NCBI RefSeq assembly: GCF_017654505.1
Contig: NC_054565.1
Span: forward strand, 7,398,512-7,462,511
Direction of reading: 5' to 3'
From: Polyodon spathula
Taxonomy: Eukaryota; Chordata; Actinopteri; Acipenseriformes; Polyodontidae
DNA length: 64,000 nucleotides
Made by a program: the position numbers and the translations under genes. The notes beneath the pieces are model-generated. The model was not told the origin of the DNA and made no database searches. It saw only the letters and a program-made list of their open reading frames with translations. Shown in pieces: positions 8,601 through 17,396 of the stretch (position 1 is its first letter; each line of letters opens with the position of its first letter).

Positions 8601-10612
8601 AGGCTCCCCGGTGCTGTGAGTCTGGCACCGCCCCCGTCTCACACAAGCCAACATGACACAGCGCCCCCGCAGGCTCCAGGCAGCATTGCACCCTGCCCTC
8701 TCACAGCAAGCCTGGCTGCACTGCTTCAAACTGCCATACCTCCTCCCAGCTGACAGGGGGAGCCACGTGTCAGCACTCACTGACACACCCTGCAGGGCTG
8801 GACTGGGCTGGCACTGGGAGGGACTGGGAAGTGCGTCTGTGTGGAGAGGGAGACACAGGGGAGGGCTGTATTTGTGATCATTGACTCTACACACACAGTT
8901 GCAGGTGCAGTGATTGGGAGGTGGGGATCGCTCTGATACAGCGAGGAGATACAGCCACACACACACATTAAGATGGACAGTGCTTAAGAGGACTTTGCAT
9001 TGACTCCCATATAGTAAATTTGCAGTTCTAAACTTTACAGGGACAATGGGATCAACACACACACATACAGACACACACACACACACACGCACGCACGCAA
9101 TGGTTTGTTTTAGCTTTGAAAATCTGATGCTCTTTCAATATTAATATCTGTCCTGCACAAATATCTGGAGCACAGTGAACTCTTTCAGTGGTGTGTATTA
9201 TGGGATGGTGGGCTGGTAACAGTGCCCCCTCCCCTGCTGTGAACAATAGGGTTAGTGCAGGAGAGAGGGGTCTCTGTTCAGCACCAAAGAATTTGTATTG
9301 TGTGCGTGGAAAGAAAAAGAGCTTTTGTTGAAATACTGTACTATACTAACACAAGCACACACACACACACACGCACACGATGTTCCAGCTTCTTCTCCTG
9401 CCCTGTATTTAAAACTGTTTCAATCACACAGATCACCTTTGTGAACTTCAAGTTAGAGGCAGACACCTCGAGATGTATTCTCAAAGAACACTCAACCTGT
9501 CTCTGTGCACACCTAGAGATCTCCTCTCCCCTCTCCCTCCACCCATTCTCTACCTCAGGTCAGACCGGTCAGTGTAATGCACGGCTCTCGGCTCTCAGAT
9601 CTCACACTTCTTGTTTGGACAGGCAGCGATAGCCTCCAGGGATTCTTAAGCAGCAGCAGATGTTAAATCACTTATAACATCGACTGAGCTACTGTATGTG
9701 TGTGTGTGTGTGTTGCAAGGGAGAGCCAGAGCATGAGTTATCAATCAGAACTCCACTCTCCACACTGCAGAGCTGTATAGAGGTCTATAGGAAAGAGATC
9801 TCCACACTGCAGAGCTGTATAGAGGTCTATAGGAAAGAGATCTCAACACCGCAGAGCTGTATAGAGGTCTATAGGAAAGAGATCTCAACACTGCAGAGCT
9901 GTATAGAGGTCTATAGGAAAGAGATCTCAACACTGCAGAGCTGTAACTATAGGAAAGAGATCTCCACTGCAGAGCTGTATAGAGGTCTATAGGAAAGAGA
10001 TCTCCACACTGCAGAGCTGTATAGAGGTCTATAGGAAAGAGATCTCAACACTGCAGAGCTGTAGAGAGGTCTATAGGAAAGAGATCTCAACACTGCAGAG
10101 CTGTATAGAGGTCTATAGGAAAGAGATCTCAACACTGCAGAGCTGTATAGAGGTCTATAGGAAAGAGATCTCCACACTGCAGAGCTGTATAGAGGTCTAT
10201 AGGAAAGAGATCTCCACACTGCAGAGCTGTATAGAGGTCTACAGGAAAGAGATCTCCACACTGCAGAGCTGTATAGAGGTCTATAGGAAAGAGATCTCAA
10301 CACTGCAGAGCTGTATAGAGGTCTACAGGAAAGAGATCTCCACACTGCAGAGCTGTATAGAGGTCTATAGGAAAGAGATCTCAACACTGCAGAGCTGTAT
10401 AGAGGTATAGAAGTTCCTGAATAAACTGCTCACCTACATTACTTGTTCTGCACTGGTTTCCTACCTGTGGCTGGGAACAGGAAGCTGATGCACACACTGG
10501 TGAGAAACAGGAAGAGGAGCCTGCGACACCCTGCCCAGCCCACACAGCCAATCAGGCTGCAGGATTCAGAGTGGCACTCGGGTTGCCAGGGGAAAGAGGA
10601 CACCATGTTCAT
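792..10612 (-). CDS. KIAA0319L: KIAA0319-like protein, MANSC and PKD-domain membrane glycoprotein (5' part, C-terminus off window)
   Basis: Single-pass membrane glycoprotein of the dyslexia-associated KIAA0319 family. In mammals it cycles between plasma membrane and trans-Golgi and serves as the adeno-associated virus receptor (established knowledge). Sixteen minus-strand exons encode about 796 aa: signal peptide, cysteine-rich MANSC domain, short linker, then five PKD repeats. Diagnostic stretches include YTFDWRLITHPKDYSGEMEG, DYPPVANAGPNQVITLPQNS and KELTLPVDSTTLDGSKSSDD, nearly identical to the human protein as I recall it. Exons, 5' to 3': 10612-10465, 8836-8509, 8384-8303, 8120-7853, 7254-7153, 7051-6954, 5790-5703, 5543-5451, 4906-4774, 3719-3491, 3342-3219, 2976-2844, 1881-1733, 1557-about 1405, 1277-1139, 913-about 792. 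Phases match at all junctions up to exon 14. The ends of exons 15 and 17 are irregular. The membrane segment and cytoplasmic tail lie left of position 1. The gene is head-to-head with NCDN. Confidence 0.95.
970..1128. repeat. (GT)n and (CT)n microsatellites between KIAA0319L exons 17 and 16
   Basis: GT runs at about 979-1027 and 1073-1110, followed by a CT run to 1128 that forms part of the intron just downstream of the exon 16 donor on the minus strand. Confidence 0.9.
1139..1277 (-). CDS. KIAA0319L: KIAA0319L exon 16: end of PKD repeat 5
   Basis: 139 nt, phase 0 to phase 1, acceptor TTCTGCAG and donor CCGG|GTCAGT. It encodes DVLNQSDRQPVLLLTNLVEG then TYTFNLRVSDAKGESSTARG and TVEVRP. Confidence 0.93.
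1405..1557 (-). CDS. KIAA0319L: KIAA0319L exon 15: start of PKD repeat 5 (3' end irregular)
   Basis: Clear from 1557 to about 1421: LNQPPVARISGNVQLALPLN then MAALDGSKSSDDKGVVSYQW and SRDE. Beyond that the family's Ser-Pro-Ala-Ala-Gly-like segment is encoded one base out of frame, and the main frame reaches a stop (TGA near 1391). No GT donor in a usable phase is visible before exon 16, which must be entered in phase 0. A one-base assembly error in the C/G-rich stretch, or a real lesion, would explain this. Confidence 0.75.
1733..1881 (-). CDS. KIAA0319L: KIAA0319L exon 14: end of PKD repeat 4
   Basis: 149 nt, phase 2 to phase 1, encoding GPDGVKIENADSAVATVTGL then QVGVYEFTLSVRDERNLASS and DTVRVIVKE. 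The acceptor CTGTCAG and donor GAGG|GTGAGT are good. Confidence 0.94.
1983..2570. repeat. ~97-bp minisatellite, about 6 copies
   Basis: Units consist of GAGTGAGTGAGT repeats, then GGTTACTGACGCGAGCCC, a GAGAGAGACTCTGTGTCAAT block and ACTGACCGGACCTGTGTG. The number of GAGT tetramers varies between units. The last copy is truncated near 2569. Intronic in KIAA0319L. Confidence 0.9.
2652..2775 (+). repeat. Dispersed SINE-like repeat, copy A
   Basis: About 120 bp beginning GGGATGGAAATAAGGCTCCT and ending GTGCAGGTAACAAGTTCAGG. A diverged relative lies at 59556-59655 with the same order of blocks (GGGATGGGAACCAGATTCCT ... CAGGTAACAAGCTCAGG). It is followed by a (CT)n tract up to exon 13. Identified only by internal comparison. 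Confidence 0.6.
2844..2976 (-). CDS. KIAA0319L: KIAA0319L exon 13: start of PKD repeat 4
   Basis: 133 nt, phase 1 to phase 2, encoding ENNKPPRADAGPEKELTLPV then DSTTLDGSKSSDDQKIASYR and WEKT. The pyrimidine tract of its acceptor is an uninterrupted run of about 20 C on the sense strand (2981-3000). Confidence 0.95.
3219..3342 (-). CDS. KIAA0319L: KIAA0319L exon 12: end of PKD repeat 3
   Basis: 124 nt, phase 0 to phase 1, encoding GVRTSTLQLSAMQEGDYTYQ then LTVTDSANQQDTAEVTVIVQ P. The donor is CCGG|GTCAGT. Confidence 0.95.
3491..3719 (-). CDS. KIAA0319L: KIAA0319L exon 11: end of PKD 2 and start of PKD 3
   Basis: 229 nt, phase 2 to phase 0. It encodes LTVVDSDGARGSALASLSVL, KAVDYPPVANAGPNQVITLP and QNSITLFGNQSTDDHGLLSY, then EWSLSPQSKDKVVEMQ. 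The acceptor CTCTCAG plus the first roughly 20 exon bases are the core of the array at 3720-4707. Confidence 0.96.
3720..4707. repeat. GA-rich minisatellite carrying copies of the KIAA0319L exon 11 acceptor
   Basis: More than 15 imperfect units combine GAGTCAGAGTCGACCACTGT and GAGGCTGAGAGGAGAGGAGA. Read on the minus strand, each unit is CTCTCAG|CCTCACAGTGGTCGACTCTG, the exact acceptor and first bases of exon 11 (3719). Around 4040-4290 the units are scrambled and partly inverted. The array runs seamlessly into the exon. Confidence 0.93.
4708..4741 (-). pseudogene. Duplicated fragment of KIAA0319L exon 10
   Basis: TTGGCCAGTTTGAGGATGGG (4721-4740) repeats exactly the exon 10 bases at 4801-4820, and the flanking GGGACTCGG resembles the exon's GGGACCAGG. 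Read on the minus strand, it encodes PILKLAN-VPG and runs straight into an array copy of the exon 11 start, without the rest of exon 10. Confidence 0.8.
4774..4906 (-). CDS. KIAA0319L: KIAA0319L exon 10: PKD repeat 2 core
   Basis: 133 nt, phase 1 to phase 2, encoding QSTDDEHVVSYHWEEVKGPL then REEKVSADTPILKLANLVPG and NYTF. Its acceptor is preceded by an almost pure C run. A partial copy of its 3' half lies downstream at 4708-4741. Confidence 0.95.
4945..5425. repeat. 40-bp minisatellite, about 12 copies
   Basis: The unit is GTAAAGCTGTATCGTGGTTC plus TGTGCTGGGGTGCTGGCAGC, with few substitutions. It sits in the intron between KIAA0319L exons 9 and 10 and stops about 25 bp from the exon 9 donor. 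Confidence 0.95.
5451..5543 (-). CDS. KIAA0319L: KIAA0319L exon 9: start of PKD repeat 2
   Basis: 93 nt, phase 1 to phase 1. It encodes EPRVNQPPVAVVSPRFQEIS and LPTSSTVIDGS. The donor AGCC|GTGAGT abuts the 40-bp minisatellite of the next intron. Confidence 0.93.
5703..5790 (-). CDS. KIAA0319L: KIAA0319L exon 8: end of PKD repeat 1
   Basis: 88 nt, phase 0 to phase 1, encoding LTQGLYDFEVLVDGEGAHGQ then GFVNVTVKP. The acceptor CGTAG and the first bases of the exon are the founding unit of the 80-bp tandem array at 5761-6560. Confidence 0.93.
5761..6560. repeat. 80-bp minisatellite, 10 units, founded on the KIAA0319L exon 8 acceptor
   Basis: Exact 80-bp period. The first unit (5761-5840) contains the real acceptor and 30 bases of exon 8. 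Nine nearly identical units follow, each containing CCCTGCGTGAGCTACCAGAG, so each carries a decoy acceptor (CTGGTAG|CTCACGCAGGG on the minus strand) and the start of the exon with a few substitutions. Confidence 0.96.
6610..6950. repeat. GTGAGTG / GTGACAG short tandem array
   Basis: Irregular alternation of GTGAGTG, TGTGACAG and GTGAGGGAGTGTGAGACAGG modules. It fills the start of the KIAA0319L intron downstream of exon 7 and begins within a few bases of its donor. Confidence 0.9.
6954..7051 (-). CDS. KIAA0319L: KIAA0319L exon 7: PKD repeat 1 core
   Basis: 98 nt, phase 1 to phase 0. It encodes SSYTFDWRLITHPKDYSGEM and GKHSQTLKLSK, almost identical to the human protein. The donor AAG|GTGAGC opens directly into a GTGAGTG/GACAGTGAG array. 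Confidence 0.95.
7153..7254 (-). CDS. KIAA0319L: KIAA0319L exon 6: start of PKD repeat 1
   Basis: Phase 1 to phase 1, 102 nt, acceptor CCCCAG and donor GAAG|GTACAG. It encodes VRELVVSAGNSVEVTLP and NEVELNAFVLPEPPE, matching the beginning of the first PKD repeat of the family. Confidence 0.92.
7530..7850. repeat. 54-bp minisatellite, about 5 copies, plus GT-rich tail
   Basis: Units contain TGCGTGTCCCTCATTGTGAG and TGCCTACTCCATTATCAG; a GTGTGGGTGTGGGTGCG stretch follows up to the KIAA0319L exon 5 donor. The open frame on either strand is a repeat artefact. Confidence 0.93.
7853..8120 (-). CDS. KIAA0319L: KIAA0319L exon 5: Ser/Thr-rich linker
   Basis: The acceptor TTTACAG precedes 8120 and the donor CCAG|GTGAGA follows 7853; the exon ends in phase 1. 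It encodes about 89 residues rich in Thr, Ser and Ala (for example TTVTITMTTANNTSMTSERS), the low-complexity, probably O-glycosylated stalk between MANSC and the first PKD repeat. The first intron base lies beside a GT-rich tract and a 54-bp minisatellite. Confidence 0.8.
8200..8252. repeat. Poly-C tract
   Basis: About 50 bases of almost pure C, broken once by CACT, in the intron between KIAA0319L exons 4 and 5. Such homopolymers are prone to assembly error. Confidence 0.9.
8303..8384 (-). CDS. KIAA0319L: KIAA0319L exon 4 (tentative 82-nt linker exon)
   Basis: The acceptor is ATACAG and the donor GAG|GTGAGAG. It enters in phase 2 and leaves in phase 0, exactly what is needed to join exon 3 (phase 2) to exon 5, whose only matching frame starts in phase 0. 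Skipping it gives a stop within a few codons of exon 5. It encodes a basic, Gly/Arg-rich linker without recognisable similarity. Support comes from phase and splice sites only. Confidence 0.55.
8509..8836 (-). CDS. KIAA0319L: KIAA0319L exon 3: MANSC domain
   Basis: The acceptor CACACAG precedes 8836 and the donor CACAG|GTGAGT follows 8509. The exon runs phase 1 to phase 2. It encodes the MANSC (MANEC) module with its Cys pattern, including CSQACCERAGCNAAW and CVRRGRCQTHS, then LLVFVTHPEGG. The ectodomain of KIAA0319 proteins begins with this module. Confidence 0.9.
9755..10412 (+). repeat. 42-bp minisatellite family M42, array 1 (about 15 copies)
   Basis: The unit is AGAGCTGTATAGAGGTCTAT followed by AGGAAAGAGATCTCAACACT GC. 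It lies in KIAA0319L intron 2. The same family, reverse-complemented, fills 20935-23012. The rest of this intron (8837-9750) holds short CA/GT runs and nothing recognisable. Confidence 0.96.
10465..10612 (-). CDS. KIAA0319L: KIAA0319L exon 2: start codon and signal peptide
   Basis: The ATG is at 10612, with a second in-frame ATG two codons on. The exon encodes 49 residues: a Cys-containing N-terminus, then the arginine-flanked hydrophobic run RRLLFLFLTSVCISFLFPAT, a signal peptide. The acceptor follows a C-rich tract and the exon begins at 10626. The donor CAG|GTAGG at 10464 leaves phase 1. Position and phase agree with the exon carrying the start codon in the human gene. Confidence 0.8.
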
Positions 10613-10904
10613 CAGAGCAACCAGACCTGGGGGAGGGAGGGAGGGAGAGAGAGATTGAGGGGGGTTCTGAACCCCAGGACTGTGTGCAGCAGGGTTGGTG
10701 TGAGTTTCAAACCCTGCTCAAACTATTATAGATCAAACACTGAACTGTAATGCTGAAGCTTAGAGAGCAGCATGCAAAGACTCACAGGTCTACAGGCTCC
10801 AGAAATAAAGAATTGAAAACCAGAAGGGTGACGGGCTGGTCTTGTCCTCTCTTTGGAGGTCTTGCATGCGTTGCTCGGAGCAACAGCAACAAACAAACTA
10901 GCTG

Positions 10905-11490
10905 ATGAGGTTCAGGTTCTGCTCTGCTCTGCTCTCACTGTGGTTCAGGTTCTGCTCTGCTCTCAGTGTGGTTCAGGTTCTGCTCTGCTCTCAGTGTGGT
11001 TCAGGTTCTGCTCTGCTCTCACTGTGGTTCAGGTTCTGCTCTGCTCTGCTCTCACTGTGGTTCAGGTTCTGCTCTGCTCTGCTCTCATTGTGGTTCTGCT
11101 CTGCTCTGCTCTCAGTGTGGTTCAGGTTCTGCTCTGTTCTGCTCTCACTGTGGTTCAGGTTCTGCTCTGGTCTGCTCTCAGTGTGGTTCTGCTCTGCTCT
11201 GCTCTCAGTGTGGTTCAGGTTCTGCTCTGGTCTGCTCTCACTGTGGTTCAGGTTCTGCTCTGCTCTCAGTGTGGTTCAGGTTCTGCTCTGCTCTCAGTGT
11301 GGTTCAGGTTCTGCTCTGGTCTGCTCTCACTGTGGTTCAGTTTCTGCTCTGCTCTCACTGTGGTTCAGGTTCTGCTCTGTTCTCAGTGTGGTTCAGGTTC
11401 TGCTCTGTTCTCAGTGTGGTTCAGGTTCTGCTCTGGTCTCAGTGTGGTTCAGGTTCTGCTCTGGTCTCAGTGTGGTTCAGGTCACAGAAT
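10905..11490. repeat. 28/33-bp GCTCT-rich minisatellite
   Basis: Units are GGTTCAGGTTCTGCTCTG plus CTCTCAGTGTGG, with an optional extra GCTCT. About 20 copies in the 5' intron of KIAA0319L. The three overlapping open frames here are repeat artefacts. Confidence 0.94.
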
Positions 11491-11589
11491 ATCCAACTCT
11501 TAAAATCAATTCCAATTCCCTTTTACTCAACTCCAGCACGTCAGCGATCAACATTGCAGTGAGCAGCATTCCCTTAATGTGAGCTTCTC

Positions 11590-12252
11590 ACAGCGGCAAC
11601 ACGAGACTGACCGCCACACACTGCCCGTGTACAAACGAGACTGACCGCCACACACTGCCCGTGTACAAACGAGACTGACCGCCACACACTGCCCGTGTAC
11701 AAACGAGACTGACCGCCACACACTGCCCGTGTACAAACGAGACTGACCGCCACACACTGCCCGTGTACAAACGAGACTGACCGCCACACACTGCCCGTGT
11801 ACAAACGAGACTGACCGCCACACACTGCCCGTGTACAAACGAGACTGACCGCCACACACTGCCCGTGTACAAACGAGACTGACCGCCACACACTGCCCGT
11901 GTACAAACGAGACTGACCGCCACACACTGCCCGTGTACAAACGAGACTGACCGCCACACACTGCCCGTGTACAAACGAGACTGACCGCCACACACTGCCC
12001 GTGTAGACTGACCGCCAAACGAGAGGAGACCGCCACACACTGCCCGTGTATAAACGAGACTGACCGCCACACACTGCCCGTGTATAAACGAGACTGACCG
12101 CCACACACTGCCCGTGTATAAACGAGCAGGAGACAGACTGCCACACACTGCCTGTGTATAAAGGAGCAGGAGACTGACTGCCACACACTGCCTGTGTATA
12201 AACGAGCAGGAGACTGACTGCCACACACTGCCTGTGTATAAACGAGCAGGAG
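11590..12252. repeat. 34-bp minisatellite, about 19 copies
   Basis: The unit is CGAGACTGACCGCCACACAC followed by TGCCCGTGTACAAA. The 12020-12250 end carries diverged variants (GAGCAGGAGACTGACTGCC), typical of an ageing array edge. Intronic in the 5' region of KIAA0319L. Confidence 0.95.
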
Positions 12253-12344
12253 ACTGTAACACTGACGAGCTGTACAATAGCATGCGTTAACAAAAAATAG
12301 CTGAACGAACTCCTGCTCAAACAAACCTCGCCACCTGTACTTAC

Positions 12345-12730
12345 CCTGGCTGCAGCACTCCCTCTCATGCCGGGGCTGACTCTGGAATCTCAAACCGGTC
12401 CTTGCAGTTTTACTCGCTCTCAGGATCTGCACTGCAGCCTGGAGAAGCGGCCGAATCTCTCTAGTTTATTAAAACGAACTCTCCAGGCTGAAATAAAGCA
12501 GGTCGTTGGTGTTTCTCGCTCTGCCTCCTCTGCAAGTCATGCCGTGAGTCACTCCCCGGGGCTGGCTACAGGTGCGCTGGGAGAGGGGGAGAGGGGGTGC
12601 TGGTTGGTGACAGGGTGACTCACGCTTGATTGGGTTTCTCTTCTCTGTTTCCTGTTGTCAGTGTTAGCGATCATCTCTGTGTGAAAACAACAAACTCGGG
12701 ATCCGGCTCCGCGGCGCGGCAGATCCGGGA
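12345..12730 (-). other. KIAA0319L: Candidate KIAA0319L 5' non-coding exon and promoter region
   Basis: A strong minus-strand donor, CCAGG|GTAAGTAC, lies at 12344 in single-copy sequence just outside the 34-bp array. It could end a 5' UTR exon spliced to the exon 2 acceptor at 10626. The upstream boundary is a guess set at the GC-rich block near 12700 (GGCTCCGCGGCGCGGCAG). No TATA box is seen. Confidence 0.35.
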
Positions 12731-12929
12731 TGACGGACTCGGGGTCTTTCCTTTTTAGTTTCCCCAAAACGAGATCTAATCTGAATCGGGAATCGACAAC
12801 CGGCAGCCAGGGTTTCAGTTTTGGCAAACTCTTCTTTGAACAGATAACAAACTGTCTGCCTTGTCTTAGTTTCAGCCTCTTGTCTCACGCGTTTTATCGC
12901 GTCGTTATTCCGTTTTGCAGCCTTTAAAC

Positions 12930-12930
12930 C

Positions 12931-12987
<57 letters not shown>
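12930..12987. repeat. (ATA)n trinucleotide microsatellite
   Basis: About 19 uninterrupted AAT/ATA triplets. Similar tracts lie near 15786-15826, 33028-33083, 37617-37685, 39109-39171, 39520-39760, 39981-40031, 40435-40482, 40599-40667, 46141-46183 and 53960-54018. Confidence 0.95.
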
Positions 12988-12990
<3 letters not shown>

Positions 12991-13164
12991 CTGTTAACAG
13001 AAATTAAAGAAAAAGTGTCCACTCTACTAGTAATGTTGCAACTTTGAAAACACAGTTAATGTAATCAGCAAACATTATCACTGTACAGCATTTGCAATAG
13101 ACACGCACAATGATCGCACAGCGCTCACCGTCCCATGCCGCAGAAAACATTCACAATGCAACCC

Positions 13165-14760
13165 GAGCAACAGCAATCCAGCTGCACACTGCGCTGCACC
13201 AAACCAGCAATCCAGCTGCACACTGCGCTGCACCATCAACCTGCAATCCAGCTGCACACTGCGCTGCACCACCAACCAGCAATCCAGCTGCACACTGCGC
13301 TGCACCATCAACCAGCAATCCAGCTGCACACTGCGCTGCACCACCAACCAGCAATCCAGCTGCACACTGCGCTGCACCATCAACCTGCAATCCAGCTGCA
13401 CACTGCGCTGCACCATCAACCTGCAATCCAGCTGCACACTGCGCTGCACCATCAACCAGCAATCCAGCTGCACACTGCGCTGCACCATCAACCAGCACAC
13501 TGCGCTGCACCATCAACCTGCTGCACACTGCGCTGCACCATCAACCAGCAATCCAGCTGCACACTGCGCTGCACCATCAACCTGCAATCCAGCTGCACAC
13601 TGCGCTGCACCATCAACCAGCAATCCAGCTGCACACTGCGCTGCACCATCAACCTGCAATCCAGCTGCACACTGCGCTGCACCATCAACCTGCAATCCAG
13701 CTGCACACTGCGCTGCACCATCAACCTGCAATCCAGCTGCACACTGCGCTGCACCATCAACCAGCAATCCAGCTGCACACTGCGCTGCACCATCAACCAG
13801 CAATCCAGCTGCACACTGCGCTGCACCATCAACCTGCAATCCAGCTGCACACTGCGCTGCACCATCAACCTGCAATCCAGCTGCACACTGCGCTGCACCA
13901 TCAACCTGCAATCCAGCTGCACACTGCGCTGCACCATCAACCTGCAATCCAGCTGCACACTGCGCTGCACCATCAACCAGCAATCCAGCTGCACACTGCG
14001 CTGCACCATCAACCAGCAATCCAGCTGCACACTGCGCTGCACCATCAACCAGCAATCCAGCTGCACACTGCGCTGCACCATCAACCTGCAATCCAGCTGC
14101 ACACTGCGCTGCACCATCAACCAGCAATCCAGCTGCACACTGCGCTGCACCATCAACCTGCAATCCAGCTGCACACTGCGCTGCACCATCAACCTGCAAT
14201 CCAGCTGCACACTGCGCTGCACCATCAACCTGCAATCCAGCTGCACACTGCGCTGCACCATCAACCTGCAATCCAGCTGCACACTGCGCTGCACCATCAA
14301 CCTGCAATCCAGCTGCACACTGCGCTGCACCATCAACCTGCAATCCAGCTGCACACTGCGCTGCACCATCAACCAGCAATCCAGCTGCACACTGCGCTGC
14401 ACCATCAACCTGCAATCCAGCTGCACACTGCGCTGCACCATCAACCTGCAATCCAGCTGCACACTGCGCTGCACCATCAACCTGCAATCCAGCTGCACAC
14501 TGCGCTGCACCATCAACCTGCAATCCAGCTGCACACTGCGCTGCACCATCAACCTGCAATCCAGCTGCACACTGCGCTGCACCATCAACCTGCAATCCAG
14601 CTGCACACTGCGCTGCACCATCAACCAGCAATCCAGCTGCACACTGCGCTGCACCATCAACCAGCAATCCAGCTGCACACTGCGCTGCACCATCAACCAG
14701 CAATCCAGCTGCACACTGCGCTGCACCATCAACCAGCTGCACACTGCGCAGCGTAGCACC
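13165..14760. repeat. 36-bp minisatellite, about 43 copies
   Basis: The unit is CAATCCAGCTGCACACTGCG followed by CTGCACCATCAACCTG or CTGCACCATCAACCAG. The 36-bp period keeps all frames open over 1.6 kb on both strands, producing spurious open frames of up to 548 codons. Confidence 0.97.
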
Positions 14761-15783
14761 ATCAACCAGTCTCTTTATTAAAGACCCCGGATGTGTGGCC
14801 CCGCTTGTGCATTTGTGTTTGTATCGCTCTTGCTTCCTGCATGCTCGCTGCTGGAATCCAGTAAACAGACTAGTTTCCAAACACGCTGCGCCGGCCAGAG
14901 GGAGTTCAGAGAGGCAGCGACACACCTATCGGCTCTACAGCTGCAGCTGCACTGTCGCTGCTCACCGAGAGAACCGTTTCGAATGGAGTCGAGTCCCAGG
15001 GCAATGTATACAGACGCGACAGACTCGGTCTCCTTCACTTCTAATAGAAATCCAAACGTCTCTGACAGAGCCAGCGCTATTCTCATTACAGTTTAACGAC
15101 GCGTGTGGTCGGAAAGACTCAGCCATTTCCCGAGTCCCTTTGCGACAGCACTCACCGAATCTAAAGCTCACTGTACAGGAGGTGGACCAGGCAGAGGCAG
15201 GCAGGCAGCTGCATTACAGAAACCAGTAGTTATATATAACAGCACCAGTGCACCCTCGCCTTGTTCCTGTTCAAATACACCCGGTCTGCCTGCTGACTTC
15301 ACTGCATCAGCGAGCAGGTGTATTCCCGTATTATTAATAGCACAGCAGTGAAATAAAACATCTCCCACAGCAGTCTTAAACGAGCCCCGTCCTCCCCTCC
15401 CGCCAGCCGCACAGCACCTGCTTCTCGTGATGCAAATCTTTATCACGCTGTATTAATATTATTCATTATTATCTCTGAGCACACGGATCAGAATCCATAG
15501 AAAACGAGACCGCCTCGGTTCACACGAACTCCACATGGAAATCTCTCAACTACCAGGCATGCTCACACTGCAGGTATCTCAATTCAAAACCAGCCCGTTT
15601 AGAGTCTGGTTTTCAATAAACTAAACCGCTGGGTATAAATATCTGAATTTCTCTCCGGGCTGCAAAGATATCATTTTCTTTAAGACACTGTCAGTCGCAC
15701 AGCATTCCCCACACCGTGCTGCGTTATTAACCCGGATTAGCGATGCCGTCAAAGCCATTATCATGACGTCAACCGCTGTTCTT

Positions 15784-15826
<43 letters not shown>

Positions 15827-15907
15827 GGGTCTGTCTCTCTGCCCGGCGCTCAGCTGTGGTTTCGCACAAGTACCTGTCGGTCCGGTTCAGGGTCCCGTCC
15901 CGGTTTC
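14761..15907. other. Single-copy intergenic stretch, no gene recognised
   Basis: No exon with conserved protein or paired splice sites was recognised. It holds an (AAT)n tract at 15786-15826. Moderate GC and scattered CpG are compatible with upstream regulatory DNA of the KIAA0319L/NCDN pair, but no specific site is claimed. Confidence 0.5.
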
Positions 15908-16612
15908 TCTTTCTCTCCGGTGTGTTGGTTTTCTGTCTCTTTCTCTCCGTCTCTCTTTCTCTCCGGTGTGTTGGTTTTCTGTGTCTCTTTCTCTCCGGTG
16001 TGTTGGTTTTCTGTGTCTCTTTCTCTCCGGTGTGTTGGTTTTCTGCGTCTCTTTCTCTCCGGTGTGTTGGTTTTCTGTGTCTCTTTCTCTCCGGTGTGTT
16101 GGTTTTCTGTTTCTCTTTCTCTCCGGTGTGTTGGTTTTCTGCGTCTCTTTCTCTCCGGTGTGTTGGTTTTCTGTTTCTCTTTCTCTCCGGTGTGTTGGTT
16201 TTCTGTTTCTCTTTCTCTCCGGTGTGTTGGTTTTCTGTTTCTCTTTCTCTCCGGTGTGTTGGTTTTCTGCTCTCTTTCTCTCCGGTGTGTTGGTTTTCTG
16301 TTTCTCTTTCTCTCCGGTGTGTTGGTTTTCTGCGTCTCTTTCTCTCCGGTGTGTTGGTTTTCTGTTTCTCTTTCTCTCCGGTGTGTTGGTTTTCTGTTTC
16401 TCTTTCTCTCCGGTGTGTTGGTTTTCTGTTTCTCTTTCTCTCCGGTGTGTTGGTTTTCTGCGTCTCTTTCTCTCCGGTGTGTTGGTTTTCTGCGTCTCTT
16501 TCTCTCCGGTGTGTTGGTTTTCTGCTTCTCTTTCTCTCCGGTGTGTTGGTTTTCTGTTTCTCTTTCTCTCCGGTGTGTTGGTTTTCTGTGTCTCTTTCTC
16601 TCCGGTGTGTTG
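15908..16612. repeat. 32-bp pyrimidine-rich minisatellite, about 22 copies
   Basis: The unit is CTCTTTCTCTCCGGTGTGTT followed by GGTTTTCTGTGT, with GTTT/GCGT variants. It lies about 800 bp upstream of NCDN coding exon 1. Confidence 0.95.
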
Positions 16613-17382
16613 ATTTTATCACAGACTCCGTTTCACGTTTCGATTCTCTCTCGATATAAACCGGAGTCACCCGGAACAAACTTGGGGGAGGACCTGGAAG
16701 AGCCGGACGCAACACCCGCCCTCTGCGAGATCCACTCGTCCCACCCTAAAACAGTCCCGCGGGAAACGCGGCAGTGAATGACAATGAGTTCCGATGCGCT
16801 GTTAGGTCTGTGATAGCACCCGGGGGGCTGTTTTAAATCGTGTTTATAACGAGAGTGTCAGCAGGACACCGGGAGTCCAGCTCCAGTGTGAAAAGCCCGC
16901 TGTAAGGTTCGCCCGGGTTGCGTTAATCAGCTGCGGAACGCGTGTCGCTGTGGCTGCGTGTGAGTTCCGCTCCCCACTATCACTCGAGAGTAGAGATCAG
17001 GTGTGTGCGTTTTAACCGTTACAGTTACTGTTTGAAATATTACGATGATGTATTTCGTAAGAACACGATTTTAATCGGGACCGGTCGCAGGGGGTGTGGG
17101 GATGGTGCTTCAGAATAATGATTTGATACCGTGTCAGGAGTTGCATGTGTACAGATATTATGACACATTATAATAACTGTGTAAGGCGGCGTTACTGTGC
17201 CTCTCACCCGTGCTGCCTCCACGCTTTCACTGCGCTTTGCTGTGCTCTCCCTGCGGGGCACGTTTACAGGATGCGTGCTGGTCCAGCTGTGTGTTTATCA
17301 GATCTGTGTGTCTCAGCTTTGCAATGAATCTGATGGATACAAGCAAAGAAACGTCATTTATTCTCCGGCTTGTTAGTTTCAG
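16613..17382 (+). promoter_or_regulatory. NCDN: Probable NCDN promoter and 5' non-coding region
   Basis: A single-copy, CpG-containing interval directly upstream of the NCDN start. The first coding exon begins after an acceptor (GTTAGTTTCAG, ending 17382), so a non-coding exon must lie upstream. AGATCAG|GTGTGT at 17001 is a possible donor. Promoter position is inferred from context only. Confidence 0.4.
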
Positions 17383-17396
17383 GTCCGGCTGTGACC

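Noticed and set aside
13110..14781. Overlapping open frames of up to 548 codons
   Set aside because: Purely the 36-bp tandem repeat read in several frames on both strands; no splice sites, no domain, no codon bias distinct from the repeat.
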